DNA of 64,000 nucleotides from Torulaspora globosa. Its lineage: Eukaryota; Ascomycota; Saccharomycetes; Saccharomycetales; Saccharomycetaceae. The notes below the pieces were generated by a model, which ran no database searches, had not been told where the DNA came from, and was given only the letters and a program-made list of their open reading frames with translations. The translations under genes were made by a program, and so were the position numbers. Numbering within the stretch: the first letter of the stretch is position 1; each line of letters opens with the position of its first letter. Below are positions 1 to 8,700 of the stretch, piece after piece. The stretch is from positions 930,001-994,000 of the forward strand of contig NC_050730.1 in assembly GCF_014133895.1 (NCBI RefSeq), given 5' to 3'.

Positions 1-147
1 AAGCAACCCATTCTCCTCTTCTTCGCTGCCCAAAAACGGGTTCTGATTGGTGAACGAACGAGAGCCATTTCTGTTATCGTCGTCAGCCGAAGTTCCCAGC
101 CCGTCGTTGCTGCTACTGCCGTTGTAAGTCAAGTTCCTTACCGACAT
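1..147 (-). CDS. KRE6: Kre6/Skn1-type beta-1,6-glucan synthesis protein, N-terminal fragment (cut by window start)
   Basis: Only the first 49 codons are present; the gene continues to the left of the window. The start ATG is at 147-145 on the minus strand. The fragment opens with MSVRNLT and holds a polar stretch rich in Ser, Asn and Asp followed by NPFLGSEEE. Kre6 and Skn1 have the same kind of N-terminus (an RNLT start and an NPF-LG/MG-S-acidic block). Kre6 and Skn1 are type II Golgi/ER membrane proteins with a glycosidase-like lumenal domain needed for cell-wall beta-1,6-glucan; none of that domain is visible here. Position next to BTN2 matches both SKN1-BTN2 and KRE6-CUR1 in S. cerevisiae, so this should be the single pre-duplication gene. 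Identity rests on a short segment plus gene order. Confidence 0.82.
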   Translation of the reverse strand, partial: MSVRNLTYNGSSSNDGLGTSADDDNRNGSRSFTNQNPFLGSEEEENGLL

Positions 148-754
148 GGCAATAGTCTGATCCTAGCGAGTGTATACTGGCGTATCTTTCAAAAACCGAT
201 ACTTGAAGGGAATGCGGCCAATATGGTCCTTTTCGCTTGCTTTCTTTCTCCTTAGCTCGCTCGCCCGCTCGCTCCTAGAGTACAAAGAAACCTTCAGGTC
301 CACTATCAACCAATATCAATCAGAGATAAAGATTGAAACGATCGTAGGAAGGATCGGGAATATCGAATAAATCTCTTCTAGATGCAACCTTGATCTGAAA
401 TGGCAAAGAAAAGCTAGAACTACTTCCAGAAGCTGTTTCCTTGACGATCAATCAATAGCTTAGCAGTAACTCCTGATCCTTCGACTACTCGAAGTATACA
501 ACTCGGTGAAAAGACGTCCTGGTATTGCAGCTGTCCTTGATCTCTTCGAGGACTAATTTTTTTCATTCCTGTTTGGTGAAACGCCATTCCTTTTAGGTGA
601 AATTTAGACGCGACGCCGAGCCTCGAACGGGAAACTAAATATAGTAGAAGTGTCGAAAATGAGCCCCGCCAGAGGCGATAGTCAAAGTGTCAGTGCCACT
701 AATTGCAGACGCCAGATTTACATGCTGAAATATATAACGACCAAGCTGGAATAA
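148..754. other. Intergenic stretch upstream of KRE6/SKN1 and downstream of the SIS gene
   Basis: About 600 bases with no convincing gene. It should contain the promoter of the KRE6/SKN1 gene (read leftward) and the 3' region of the SIS-domain gene. I see no clear TATA box, tRNA or repeat; there is a short low-complexity run of gctcgc units near 254-271. Confidence 0.6.
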
Positions 755-1702
755 TTAGATGGCAGCGGAAGACAAGATATCGTTCAAATACTGGTCAAAA
801 GCTCCAGAGTTGCTTTTCTTCCATGCCCTGTAGTGAGACTGCACGACAACGGATGGAACTTGTTTCTTTCCATCCCAATCTATCCAATCGTAAAGGATCA
901 CTGCCTGTAGGATGTCTAGCTCGCTCATGCCGCATCGTATCTTGGCTGCATCAACTATGGTCCTGGTTGGAGGCGGAGTGTTGGATCCGTTGGATCTTGT
1001 AGTCTCTCCGATTTTGCCTCCAGGGTGCATGACTTCGAAAACCTTGTTTCTAGTGGCCAAGTCACCGTTGCTGTGTGCCTGGCTCAGCGCCAGAGATAGA
1101 CAGTCGAGTACGATGAGCATAGAGGTGCTGGAGACAGTAGGGGCTTTCAACCCGTTTTGAACTTCGCACTCCTTGACCTTCTTCGGCACCAGCAAGCATT
1201 CGTCGCTCATGGAGCCAATCGTGCTGTGAGCTTCTGCAGTCACAGCTACTTTTTGGATCCGTCTGCCGTTTTCGCCATGCCAGATTTCCTTCTCGTCAAG
1301 ATATTTCAAGAGTTGGATGATCTCCTCGGTTTCACCGCTGGTGCTACAAGCCATAATGCAATCACCTTCTCCCACGGTCCCTATATCCCCGTGTAGCGCA
1401 TCCGTTGGATGCATCGATATCGAAGACATACCCATCGACTGCAACGTCGAGACAACTTTGTTAGCAATCTTCAAGGATTTACCACACCCGACGAAAATGA
1501 TCTTGTTTCTAGCTTTCAAGCAGTTGCAGAGCATTTGGATGATACGTCCCACAGATACAGCAGCATTCGCGTCGGTGTAGTAGTAGTCAACTAGACGGTC
1601 CACTTGGATAGAGTGGTGGGTGAGTAATGTTTTGAAGGAAGCGATTGAGGAGTTGATCACCGCATCAGTACAATAGTCCTTGGTCATGGTTTCACAAGCC
1701 AT
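755..1702 (-). CDS. SIS-domain phosphosugar isomerase-like protein (KpsF/GutQ type, no CBS domains)
   Basis: A 315-residue protein with one SIS (sugar isomerase) domain. The sugar-phosphate-binding motifs are visible: GCGKS at residues 72-76 and STSGETEE at 120-127. An HPGG motif at 226-229 followed by KIGE resembles the HPGG-x-LG signature of bacterial arabinose-5-phosphate isomerases (KpsF, GutQ, KdsD). Those enzymes usually carry a C-terminal pair of CBS domains; here the remaining 80 or so residues do not look like CBS repeats. I know of no S. cerevisiae counterpart at this position between SKN1/KRE6 and BTN2/CUR1, and yeast does not make Kdo, so the substrate is open. A sugar-phosphate isomerase or sugar-phosphate sensor are both possible. 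The domain call is firm; the reaction is inference. tRNA-Ala lies just upstream on the same strand. Confidence 0.85.
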   Translation of the reverse strand: MACETMTKDYCTDAVINSSIASFKTLLTHHSIQVDRLVDYYYTDANAAVSVGRIIQMLCNCLKARNKIIFVGCGKSLKIANKVVSTLQSMGMSSISMHPTDALHGDIGTVGEGDCIMACSTSGETEEIIQLLKYLDEKEIWHGENGRRIQKVAVTAEAHSTIGSMSDECLLVPKKVKECEVQNGLKAPTVSSTSMLIVLDCLSLALSQAHSNGDLATRNKVFEVMHPGGKIGETTRSNGSNTPPPTRTIVDAAKIRCGMSELDILQAVILYDWIDWDGKKQVPSVVVQSHYRAWKKSNSGAFDQYLNDILSSAAI

Positions 1703-1828
1703 TTGGCTCCAAAATCATCCAGCTGGACGATAGAAACGGTGCTTACACATCTTTATAATAGTTACAGCCCAAAGAGTCTGGTGGGTTTGCTATAACGCAG
1801 AAATCTGGGAGGGTGGGAAAAAATTTAA

Positions 1829-1901
1829 TGGACGAGTCCGGAGTCGAACCGAAGACCTCTCCCATGCTAAGGGAGCGCGCTACCAACTACGCCACACGCC
1901 C
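1829..1901 (-). tRNA. tRNA-Ala, anticodon AGC
   Basis: The reverse strand folds as a complete 73-base cloverleaf without an intron. The acceptor stem begins GGGCGTG and ends CTCGTCC plus discriminator A, and includes the G3:U70 pair that identifies alanine tRNA. The anticodon loop reads CTTAGCA with AGC, read as IGC after editing. The A box and the B box (GGTTCGACTCC) are present. The sequence is nearly identical to the known yeast tRNA-Ala. Confidence 0.97.
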
Positions 1902-2082
1902 GTTGTTGGGGAAATTTATTTAATGAAAACTACATAGCCTGTTTTGGAATCGAGGGTACACAGGAAAGAGCTAGCAGATTTTTGGCTTCAAGACTTTTGT
2001 AATCTCAATTTTACGCAGTGCTGCAACTCATAAACTCGTGCGCTTAAATTATTACATAGCTAGACAATGCAATTCTCTATAA

Positions 2083-3348
2083 TTATATCTCCTCTAGTAT
2101 AGGAGAGCCTTGAGGTGATCTACTGAGAGATTCATTGAATCGCTGTATTTCGGCGTCATCCACATCTTCGAGGATTGGTGACTGATATCTCCTGAGGCTG
2201 TCGCTTCGCTCTTTGGTGTCTTCGCGTTCATTGCTGTCATCGTTACCGAAATTTATGTTGATCGTAACCGTTTTGGGAGATGAAGCAGTCTTTGCTTGTT
2301 CGGACCTTAGCCTCTTTGCTCTTTGTTGCTCGATTAGAAATGCTTTCTTCTCTTTCAGTTGCTGCTCCTTCAATCTTCTTGCTTCTTCTTTAACCCGTTT
2401 TTCCCTCTCCTCCTCGGCAATCCGTCTTCTGAGTTCTGCCTCTCTTTGCTTTCTCTCCTTTTCCTCATTTCTCTGCTGTTCTTCCTTCTTTCTTTGCTCT
2501 TCCGCTTTGCGAGCCTCTATCTCTGCTTCCAGTTTAGCTGCAACTTGAGCTTCGACTTTAGCCCTTATATCGGCTTCCTCTATAGCCTTGTCTGCAGCTT
2601 CCTGAGCTTCCGCCTCCGCAGCTCTGCGAGCTTTCTCGCTTTCCTGAGATTCTTCTTCTTCAGAGTTCCCAGTAGATTGGGATTGCGACCATTGGATTAA
2701 CCTAGCGAGATTGTCTGTCTTACCTCTGCACTCGTCGCTCTTCACCAGTGCAATCTGCAAGATACCGTACTCCAGCGTCTCATTAAGTTTGCAGCCTACA
2801 ACTTTAACATCGTCAATCCGACAACCGATTTCAAAAGCCTTGCTTACTCCATCCTTATGGCTTGTAACGGTCAATTCGTCGCCCCTGTGGTTCAAATCAA
2901 TTTCGTATTCCTGGAATAGCGATCTTGCAACCTTACGGCTTACGGTCTTCATGTTTAACCTGGAGAAAGCCTCGCGCATAAGCTCCTCCTCATCAGCTTC
3001 TTCTTCCAAGAAGTACGAATTGCCCCACATGTCACGGACCAAATGGTAGTTTGGCCTGTAGGATTCTTCCTTGAGTTTGACGACTTCGCTCTCAACAGCG
3101 CCAGCAACCAACCCATCAGGGACTTCCTTCCAAAGCGACAAAGTGTAACCTTCTGGCGATTCATCGACTGTGTACCTCAATGAAGCGGAAGCTCTGGAGG
3201 GCATATATCTTAGATATTGACCACTACTTCGCCCCAAACCCCTTCTTCTCTTGGGAACTGGAGCCACTACTGGTTGTTCGAAACCAAACATGTTGAGAGA
3301 TGGCAAAGTCTCAAAGACACATGGTGATTGAATAACTGGGAACATCAT
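2083..3348 (-). CDS. BTN2: Btn2/Cur1 protein-sorting factor
   Basis: A 421-residue protein matching Btn2 in length and at both ends. The N-terminus contains SPCVFE followed by LPS, and the C-terminus contains SLSRSP then ILEEI. The middle carries the YTLSL, YRPNYH and DLNHRGDELT blocks typical of the family, then a charged coiled coil at about residues 235-345. In S. cerevisiae Btn2 sequesters misfolded proteins at the endosome/nucleus-associated compartment, takes part in prion curing, and interacts with Hook-like and SNARE partners. Its ohnologue is Cur1; here there is one gene. Two ATGs stand in tandem at the start and the second aligns best with S. cerevisiae, so the true start may be one codon later. 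A strong heat-shock element lies 230 bases upstream. Confidence 0.95.
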   Translation of the reverse strand: MMFPVIQSPCVFETLPSLNMFGFEQPVVAPVPKRRRGLGRSSGQYLRYMPSRASASLRYTVDESPEGYTLSLWKEVPDGLVAGAVESEVVKLKEESYRPNYHLVRDMWGNSYFLEEEADEEELMREAFSRLNMKTVSRKVARSLFQEYEIDLNHRGDELTVTSHKDGVSKAFEIGCRIDDVKVVGCKLNETLEYGILQIALVKSDECRGKTDNLARLIQWSQSQSTGNSEEEESQESEKARRAAEAEAQEAADKAIEEADIRAKVEAQVAAKLEAEIEARKAEEQRKKEEQQRNEEKERKQREAELRRRIAEEEREKRVKEEARRLKEQQLKEKKAFLIEQQRAKRLRSEQAKTASSPKTVTININFGNDDSNEREDTKERSDSLRRYQSPILEDVDDAEIQRFNESLSRSPQGSPILEEI

Positions 3349-3876
3349 GGCTAATGGCTAATATGTGATATTATGAAAGTTGATCTTACGGATTCTTAAT
3401 TGTTCTCCTGGTGACATGATACAACTTCAGCTGGATAATCTGCCATGTTTTATACAAAGTTTTGGCCACCTACCAGCTGGCATACCATCAAACATGCTTA
3501 GTCAAGAAGTAAACGTCCTTGCAATTCCATCAACTTCTTAGAAGCTGTCCTTATCTTCTATGCGGCTGTAGCACTTTCTAGAAAGTTCTTACAAATATCA
3601 TATCACACGAGTGTCAGTCTGACGATAAGATGGTGAATTGAACCTGACTGCGAAGGTCGTTGAGCCATTGAGAGCCCTTCTTGCTGTGTTGGCTCTCAAA
3701 TCTCGTATGTCTTTTGCATGTTTTATCGCTTTAACGTTGTTTATCCTCTACAGACTATATGTTTAGTATGAATCCGAGAACCTTCGGTCAAACTAAAAAA
3801 GACAGATAGAGAAAAGAAAATAAATATACAAAGATCGTCAATTTAGGACTGGCGAGTCTTGGATTTGCATCGACGG
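3349..3876. other. Intergenic region holding the BTN2 promoter
   Basis: About 530 bases between BTN2 and VPS62, both read leftward. It carries the BTN2 promoter with a heat-shock element (listed separately) and the VPS62 3' region. No gene is seen. Confidence 0.7.
3576..3588. promoter_or_regulatory. Heat-shock element (Hsf1 site) of BTN2
   Basis: The bases read TTC-TA-GAA-AG-TTC, a perfect three-unit nTTCnnGAAnnTTCn array. It lies about 230 bases upstream of the BTN2 start. BTN2 is a known Hsf1 target in S. cerevisiae, so this site is very likely functional. Confidence 0.85.
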
Positions 3877-5259
3877 CTAACCTGTAAAATAGTCGGCTAC
3901 AAAACATATCGAACCCCGCCACATAAAGAACCGGAAGATGGCGCGTAGCCATTTGGGTCTGATCTTGTAGAGTAGGATACCGCAGTTGTCTCCTAGAAGA
4001 TCGTTTTTCTCAGCATCCAAGCCTACGCCGTTCTTGATAAGTCTTCTAGCGGGGCAGCCCCTCCAGAAATTCCACCATTTGAACTCAGGGCAGAGAGAAA
4101 CGCGGTCGAGATGCTTGGTCAACGGCCCTGTCGGTCCGTCGATGTAGCGCCATTGCACGGGGCACCATTTTTGGCGCGGGTCGCTCCAGGAAAGCTGTTT
4201 GTCGCCCCAACGGCCGCCGTAATGAATCCAGCTCGTGCCCATTGACTGTTCTTTCGCTCCGCAGGGAGCTACTTCGAGGTCGTCCAACGTGTAGGCGTAA
4301 AAGTTTAGAGAGGGATCCCACATGGGGCCGCGGTCAGTGAAGTCGCTTAATGGCATGAAGAAGAATGGCACATCGTGCGAGTGCTGGCCGACTGAGGCAT
4401 AATTGGCATGTGTGCCTCTTGCACTGAAGATTAGCGGTCTGTAGATAATGTCCGGGGTCAATTTGCCATTTTCTCGACGCAATTTCTTGACCTTTTCAAG
4501 GGCTTCGTATCTGTAAGCCCCGCCGCCACCGTGTGCACTCATCCAGATGTACTTTGGCTCACCCCTGTAAAATCTAACCAGCGAATGCTCCCAATCGCCC
4601 ACATGGTTTCCCCAGGGGCCATAACCCATTACAAATGCACCTAGATTGAACGGATAGAAGTAAAACCAAAATGCATCGACCCACCCATTCCCCTTGTCTG
4701 CAACAAAGAGCACAGCTGGAGCATTTTTGATGTGACCAGTGCCGTACTCGGGAGAAAATCCCAGAAGCCACCTGGGATCCTTGTCAAAATCGTCCAAACT
4801 CGTCATGTAGACGAGATCACTCGGTATCTTCACCGAACTGCCATTCGGAAGTTTGTAGGCATAATGGCTTTTCAAATCATTCAGGGTCAAGTGCTGCTGG
4901 TCAATAATCGGTGTGCCACAAGGATCGGTGAGTTTGAAATGAGTCACATAGTCTGAAATATCAGCCGGCCAGTACCTTTCCTCGCTGTACAAATGAACCA
5001 GCGGACAGTAATCTACCACATAGGTCGGAACTTTACCTCTCTCTGGCAAACTTCTGTTCTCATCGCTCAACTTACCGGGCGGAAGAACCGGTGGTAAGTT
5101 GTGTCTTTCAGCTTGGTTATCAGCTTCGTGCAACTCATGGAAAGGATCATCATCTAGCCAGGGTACGAAAACTGCGTACACACACGCATCTCTACACCAG
5201 CTTGCTAAATAAATAAGCAAAATGGCACATCTCCAACCCGTCAATTGGAACTTTCTCAT
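3877..5259 (-). CDS. VPS62: Vps62/Tda6 family protein
   Basis: A 460-residue protein, close to the length of S. cerevisiae Vps62 and Tda6 (about 467). Residues 10-30 form a hydrophobic N-terminal segment that could be a signal peptide or signal anchor. The remainder is the fungal Vps62 domain, with Trp/Tyr/Gly-rich blocks such as YGPWGNHVGDWEH and a GTHANYAS block. Vps62 was found in a screen for vacuolar protein sorting defects; its biochemical role is not established. Order BTN2-VPS62-CBF2 is the same as YGR142W-YGR141W-YGR140W, which supports orthology, and TDA6 is the duplicate copy in S. cerevisiae. Confidence 0.93.
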   Translation of the reverse strand: MRKFQLTGWRCAILLIYLASWCRDACVYAVFVPWLDDDPFHELHEADNQAERHNLPPVLPPGKLSDENRSLPERGKVPTYVVDYCPLVHLYSEERYWPADISDYVTHFKLTDPCGTPIIDQQHLTLNDLKSHYAYKLPNGSSVKIPSDLVYMTSLDDFDKDPRWLLGFSPEYGTGHIKNAPAVLFVADKGNGWVDAFWFYFYPFNLGAFVMGYGPWGNHVGDWEHSLVRFYRGEPKYIWMSAHGGGGAYRYEALEKVKKLRRENGKLTPDIIYRPLIFSARGTHANYASVGQHSHDVPFFFMPLSDFTDRGPMWDPSLNFYAYTLDDLEVAPCGAKEQSMGTSWIHYGGRWGDKQLSWSDPRQKWCPVQWRYIDGPTGPLTKHLDRVSLCPEFKWWNFWRGCPARRLIKNGVGLDAEKNDLLGDNCGILLYKIRPKWLRAIFRFFMWRGSICFVADYFTG

Positions 5260-5484
5260 TACCTATAGCGCATCTAACATTTAAAAGTCGCCAGCCTTAA
5301 GGCACTTGTAGAGCTCATGCGAATGGTCCTTGAACGATAGAAGACCAAGGGAGGTGACCCATCTCTTCAAATTAATGTTGATACGAGACGTCTGCTAAGC
5401 GACTAGCATTTTGACGTAACTATATACGTTAGTAGTTATAAAACGCTAGGCTCAATGCAGTCAGACATCTGAGGCTGTGCCATG

Positions 5485-7977
5485 CTATAGATCCTTCACT
5501 AGGCCCTCGAAGGAGTTGTCATGATCTTTCTTCCAATCTCTGAGTAGCTTCGCGAGAGAACTCAAAGTACTGCCCTCTGAGCGGGCATCTCTGAGACGTT
5601 CGCTGATTGCTACTGCTTCATATCTATCAACTTCTTTTTGATTCACCAAGAAAATGTAGAATTCGACGATAAGCTTTCTCTCTTTGTACAGCTTTTCGAA
5701 ACCTTTTCTCCAGTCCTTTCCATGCGATTTGTTCATTGAGTGGACACATTGGTTGTTCATGTTAGGGTTCGGCGTAAACCATTCGAGTATGACGTCTTCG
5801 ACGGTAGTAAGATCTGAGTTCATCTTGAATGTCCCCACCGTGTCGTCAATCGGAGCTGCAATGCTGGACGTAGATTGATTATTGGTGAGGGACGGTGTTG
5901 CACTCAGTCTCGGTTTCTTTCTGTTTGGCTCTTCATTTTGAGCGAAGGCTTTTGCTATTTCATCACTGACTGTTCTGGTGATCATTTCTTGAATTTTGGC
6001 TTCCCAATGCTCCATTTGCAGTTTCATTGTGGACCTAACTCTATCACCGACCAATTCATTGACCATAAACTTGAGTTCCTCTTGGAGGTCATCACCGTTG
6101 ATATCCTCTTCGCTTTCGTCTTCCTGCGCATCATCGATTGCGAATAATCCGTTGTTATGCTTCCGCTTCTCTTGATCTTTATCAGCTTCTTCGGCTGTCT
6201 GTTCTTCCTTCTTCAAATATTCTCCGACATCTTGCGGTTTCGAGACATTGATGTTCTCCCTAATGGTATCCTGTAGAAGGTTCAGCTGATGAATCATAAA
6301 CTCTCTAGATGATTTCTTCATGTCTAGCTTATCAAAAATGCTTGATAAGGAGGAAAGAAGCATCTGGAAATTCGTGAGCGTCTGGTATTGAACGAACTGA
6401 TAAGTTTTGCTCAAGACTTCATCCGCCCCTAGGCCAGCAGCTGGCGGTGGTCCATTAGCAGATCCGTGCACCGTGTGATCCTCTGGGCCGACTTTAAGTG
6501 GCTCCATCAGCAGGTCCTGGAGGGCTCCCCGGGTCAACCTGTCGAAACCTGGTAAGACATCAAATGGCACAACGTTAGAGTCACTCCCAAGATGGTTACC
6601 AATGATCTGATGAAAATAGGACTGGAAATCTGCGTTTTGGAAGATGGGATCTCTGAAAAGGTCGTGTTGAGGAAAAAAATTATGAATCCAGGGCAAATTG
6701 AGCACCAGCCGCTCCCTCAAGCGCTCCATTAATTGCAGAAATTGCTTGGCGTCCGCGGTCAGCTCTTCATATTTTCGCTTGTACTGTTCAATCTCGGGGA
6801 ACACCTGAACAAGCAGGCCCTGCGGAGCTCCCGTCTCATCTGCATTTTTTTCCTTACATCGATAAGGTGACCTGAAGTTCATGATCTGATAAAAGTCGAA
6901 GGGCACGTTGTTTGGGAAAGCGGACGCCTTGGCGCTGGAATCCTGTTGGAAAAAATCGTTGAACACTTGGCTCGACAGAGTCGGATACTCGAGACTACTC
7001 CTGTTGAAGTACTCGCGCCTCTTGTACGGCAAATGGCAGTATCGAAACACCGTAGAGTAATAGTTGCTCAGCGTCTCCTCTCTTGGATAGTCGGACAGCG
7101 ATTTGCCCCGTATCAGAGGCAACTCGCGCCAGGTGTCGCTATCAGCGCCGCTCGCCAGCAAGTTGGGGAAACCGTCGCCCTTAGTCACAGAGCTGACACC
7201 GTAAAACCGCAAATACAGGTAAGCAGCCAGCGACGTAAGCGGGCACACAAAGGGCAGCGCCTGCGGCTGGACCGCCAGCGGCATGTGCGATCTCACCTGC
7301 GGCGACGAATTCGGCAGATACGCCTGCAGCGACGACCACGTTTTCCGGTCCATGCACAGCACGCCGCCCTCAACGCTCTGCAACTCAGACAGCCTGGTCT
7401 TGCATCTCTGCTCGTACGACAGGTTCGTGTACACCCTGAAATGGAAATCCACCAGAAATCTCAGCTTTTCCAGACACGTCCTGAAGTACTTCTCGGACAG
7501 CGTCTCTGTGTAGCAATTCCACAAATTCAGCGAGATCTTCACCACCGGCAGACTGGTCTGCCTCGCACTCCTCGACGACGCCCAGTTCGAGTGCAGTCTG
7601 ACCACATTTTCCAGATATTTTTCGTCGAGCGAACACTTGTTACCATGGATAGCGCAGAGCCTGTGCAAAAACTTCAAGCTGCTAATAACCTTTTTCAAAC
7701 TCGCCACCCTGCCATCCTCCTCGTCACCATCGCCGTGCTCCCTGGCCCGCACCACCGTCTCTATGAGAAACCAATGCACCAGATGGCTCGAAAACGGCAA
7801 ATCCCTGTACAACACCTCTTCCTCGACCTCCCCCCGCTCCAAGACCTCCCTTTCCCTCAGCCATCTGATATACCTGTCACCGTACGACTTGTACTGATGA
7901 GCTGTCCTCGGAGACACCGAGTCCACAAGCTTCCTCAACTGCGCTTCCTTCTCCATCACTCTCTGCAGCCGCACCAA
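5485..7977 (-). CDS. CBF2: Inner kinetochore protein Cbf2/Ndc10 (CBF3 complex)
   Basis: An 830-residue protein. The N-terminal half matches the DNA-binding, tyrosine-recombinase-like fold of Ndc10: SPRTAHQYKSYGDRYIRW near residue 25, then SEKYFRTCLEKLRFLVDF, SVTKGDGFPNL and FRYCHLPYKRREYFN. The C-terminus has the conserved LEWFTPN and QCVHSMNKS blocks and ends with DHDNSFEGL. An acidic linker rich in Asp and Glu lies around residues 610-640. Cbf2 is the scaffold of CBF3, which binds CDEIII of point centromeres and recruits the Cse4 nucleosome. It is about 125 residues shorter than in S. cerevisiae, mainly in the disordered C-terminal half. The 5' half of the gene is clearly more GC-rich than the 3' half. 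It is divergent from the TPO gene. Confidence 0.96.
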   Translation of the reverse strand: MVRLQRVMEKEAQLRKLVDSVSPRTAHQYKSYGDRYIRWLREREVLERGEVEEEVLYRDLPFSSHLVHWFLIETVVRAREHGDGDEEDGRVASLKKVISSLKFLHRLCAIHGNKCSLDEKYLENVVRLHSNWASSRSARQTSLPVVKISLNLWNCYTETLSEKYFRTCLEKLRFLVDFHFRVYTNLSYEQRCKTRLSELQSVEGGVLCMDRKTWSSLQAYLPNSSPQVRSHMPLAVQPQALPFVCPLTSLAAYLYLRFYGVSSVTKGDGFPNLLASGADSDTWRELPLIRGKSLSDYPREETLSNYYSTVFRYCHLPYKRREYFNRSSLEYPTLSSQVFNDFFQQDSSAKASAFPNNVPFDFYQIMNFRSPYRCKEKNADETGAPQGLLVQVFPEIEQYKRKYEELTADAKQFLQLMERLRERLVLNLPWIHNFFPQHDLFRDPIFQNADFQSYFHQIIGNHLGSDSNVVPFDVLPGFDRLTRGALQDLLMEPLKVGPEDHTVHGSANGPPPAAGLGADEVLSKTYQFVQYQTLTNFQMLLSSLSSIFDKLDMKKSSREFMIHQLNLLQDTIRENINVSKPQDVGEYLKKEEQTAEEADKDQEKRKHNNGLFAIDDAQEDESEEDINGDDLQEELKFMVNELVGDRVRSTMKLQMEHWEAKIQEMITRTVSDEIAKAFAQNEEPNRKKPRLSATPSLTNNQSTSSIAAPIDDTVGTFKMNSDLTTVEDVILEWFTPNPNMNNQCVHSMNKSHGKDWRKGFEKLYKERKLIVEFYIFLVNQKEVDRYEAVAISERLRDARSEGSTLSSLAKLLRDWKKDHDNSFEGLVKDL

Positions 7978-8700
7978 ACACTCTATTCCAACAGCGACAA
8001 ATATAACTACTTACTATACAAGATCCACAATCTCTGTCGATACGCGAGCGCGCCCGCCATCCGAGTTGCACATTCCTACCAAGTCTGTGTCTGTCGTTTA
8101 CAAAATGCCTCGGCATGTTCTTCCAACAACTGTAGTTACACAGCAACGCGCTCGCGAAGCTCTCTTATTGCTACTTTGCCGTCTAACCACCAGCCTCTCT
8201 TCCGGAGAGTGACAAAAACTTCCGTCACACTCCATCCGAGCCGTTTTATTCTTGCCAGAGGGCAAAGCACACACAATAGATGTCAGTCAGCCTTTGCCGG
8301 GCGTAGAGCCACCTTGCGCAGTGCACGAACAGGGTTCAGCCGCGAACGAGTTGTTTTGCAGCATTTTCTGAGGCTGGGAGCCGTGTATCGGAGAAAATTG
8401 ACAAGTAATGTTTCTGCCATTTTCTCTGGTGGCTGCAACTCGTTTCTGCAAGACCGGAGCAGCGCAGTGAATTTACCGCATCAAGCTCTCTGTAGGGCAA
8501 AAACAAAACAAAACGAACGGGTATATAGGGTTTACGTATCTGACGGTTTCGAGCTTTATGGTACCGCACCGGCTAGATTGAGCAGAGGCGACGGTGTTGG
8601 AGAGAGCTTTCAGAGTGCGATTTTCAGTTTTTCCGCTAATTTCTCCGGCCGGCGACGGTAACTAAGATAATAATAGAATAATAATAATTAATATTGTGGC
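7978..8700. promoter_or_regulatory. Divergent promoter region between CBF2 and the TPO2/3 gene
   Basis: About 720 bases. A TATATA sequence at about 8521-8526 lies some 175 bases upstream of the transporter start. The last 50 bases before the transporter ATG are AT-rich (taataatag-type runs). An open frame crosses the region from the CBF2 antisense strand but has no protein-like character. This AT-richer core separates two GC-rich coding flanks. Confidence 0.6.

Noticed and set aside
6946..8661. A 571-codon open frame opposite CBF2 and its promoter.
   Set aside because: It is antisense to a clear CBF2 gene, with a composition rich in Arg, His and Gln that mirrors GC-rich CBF2 codons, and it has no recognisable domain.
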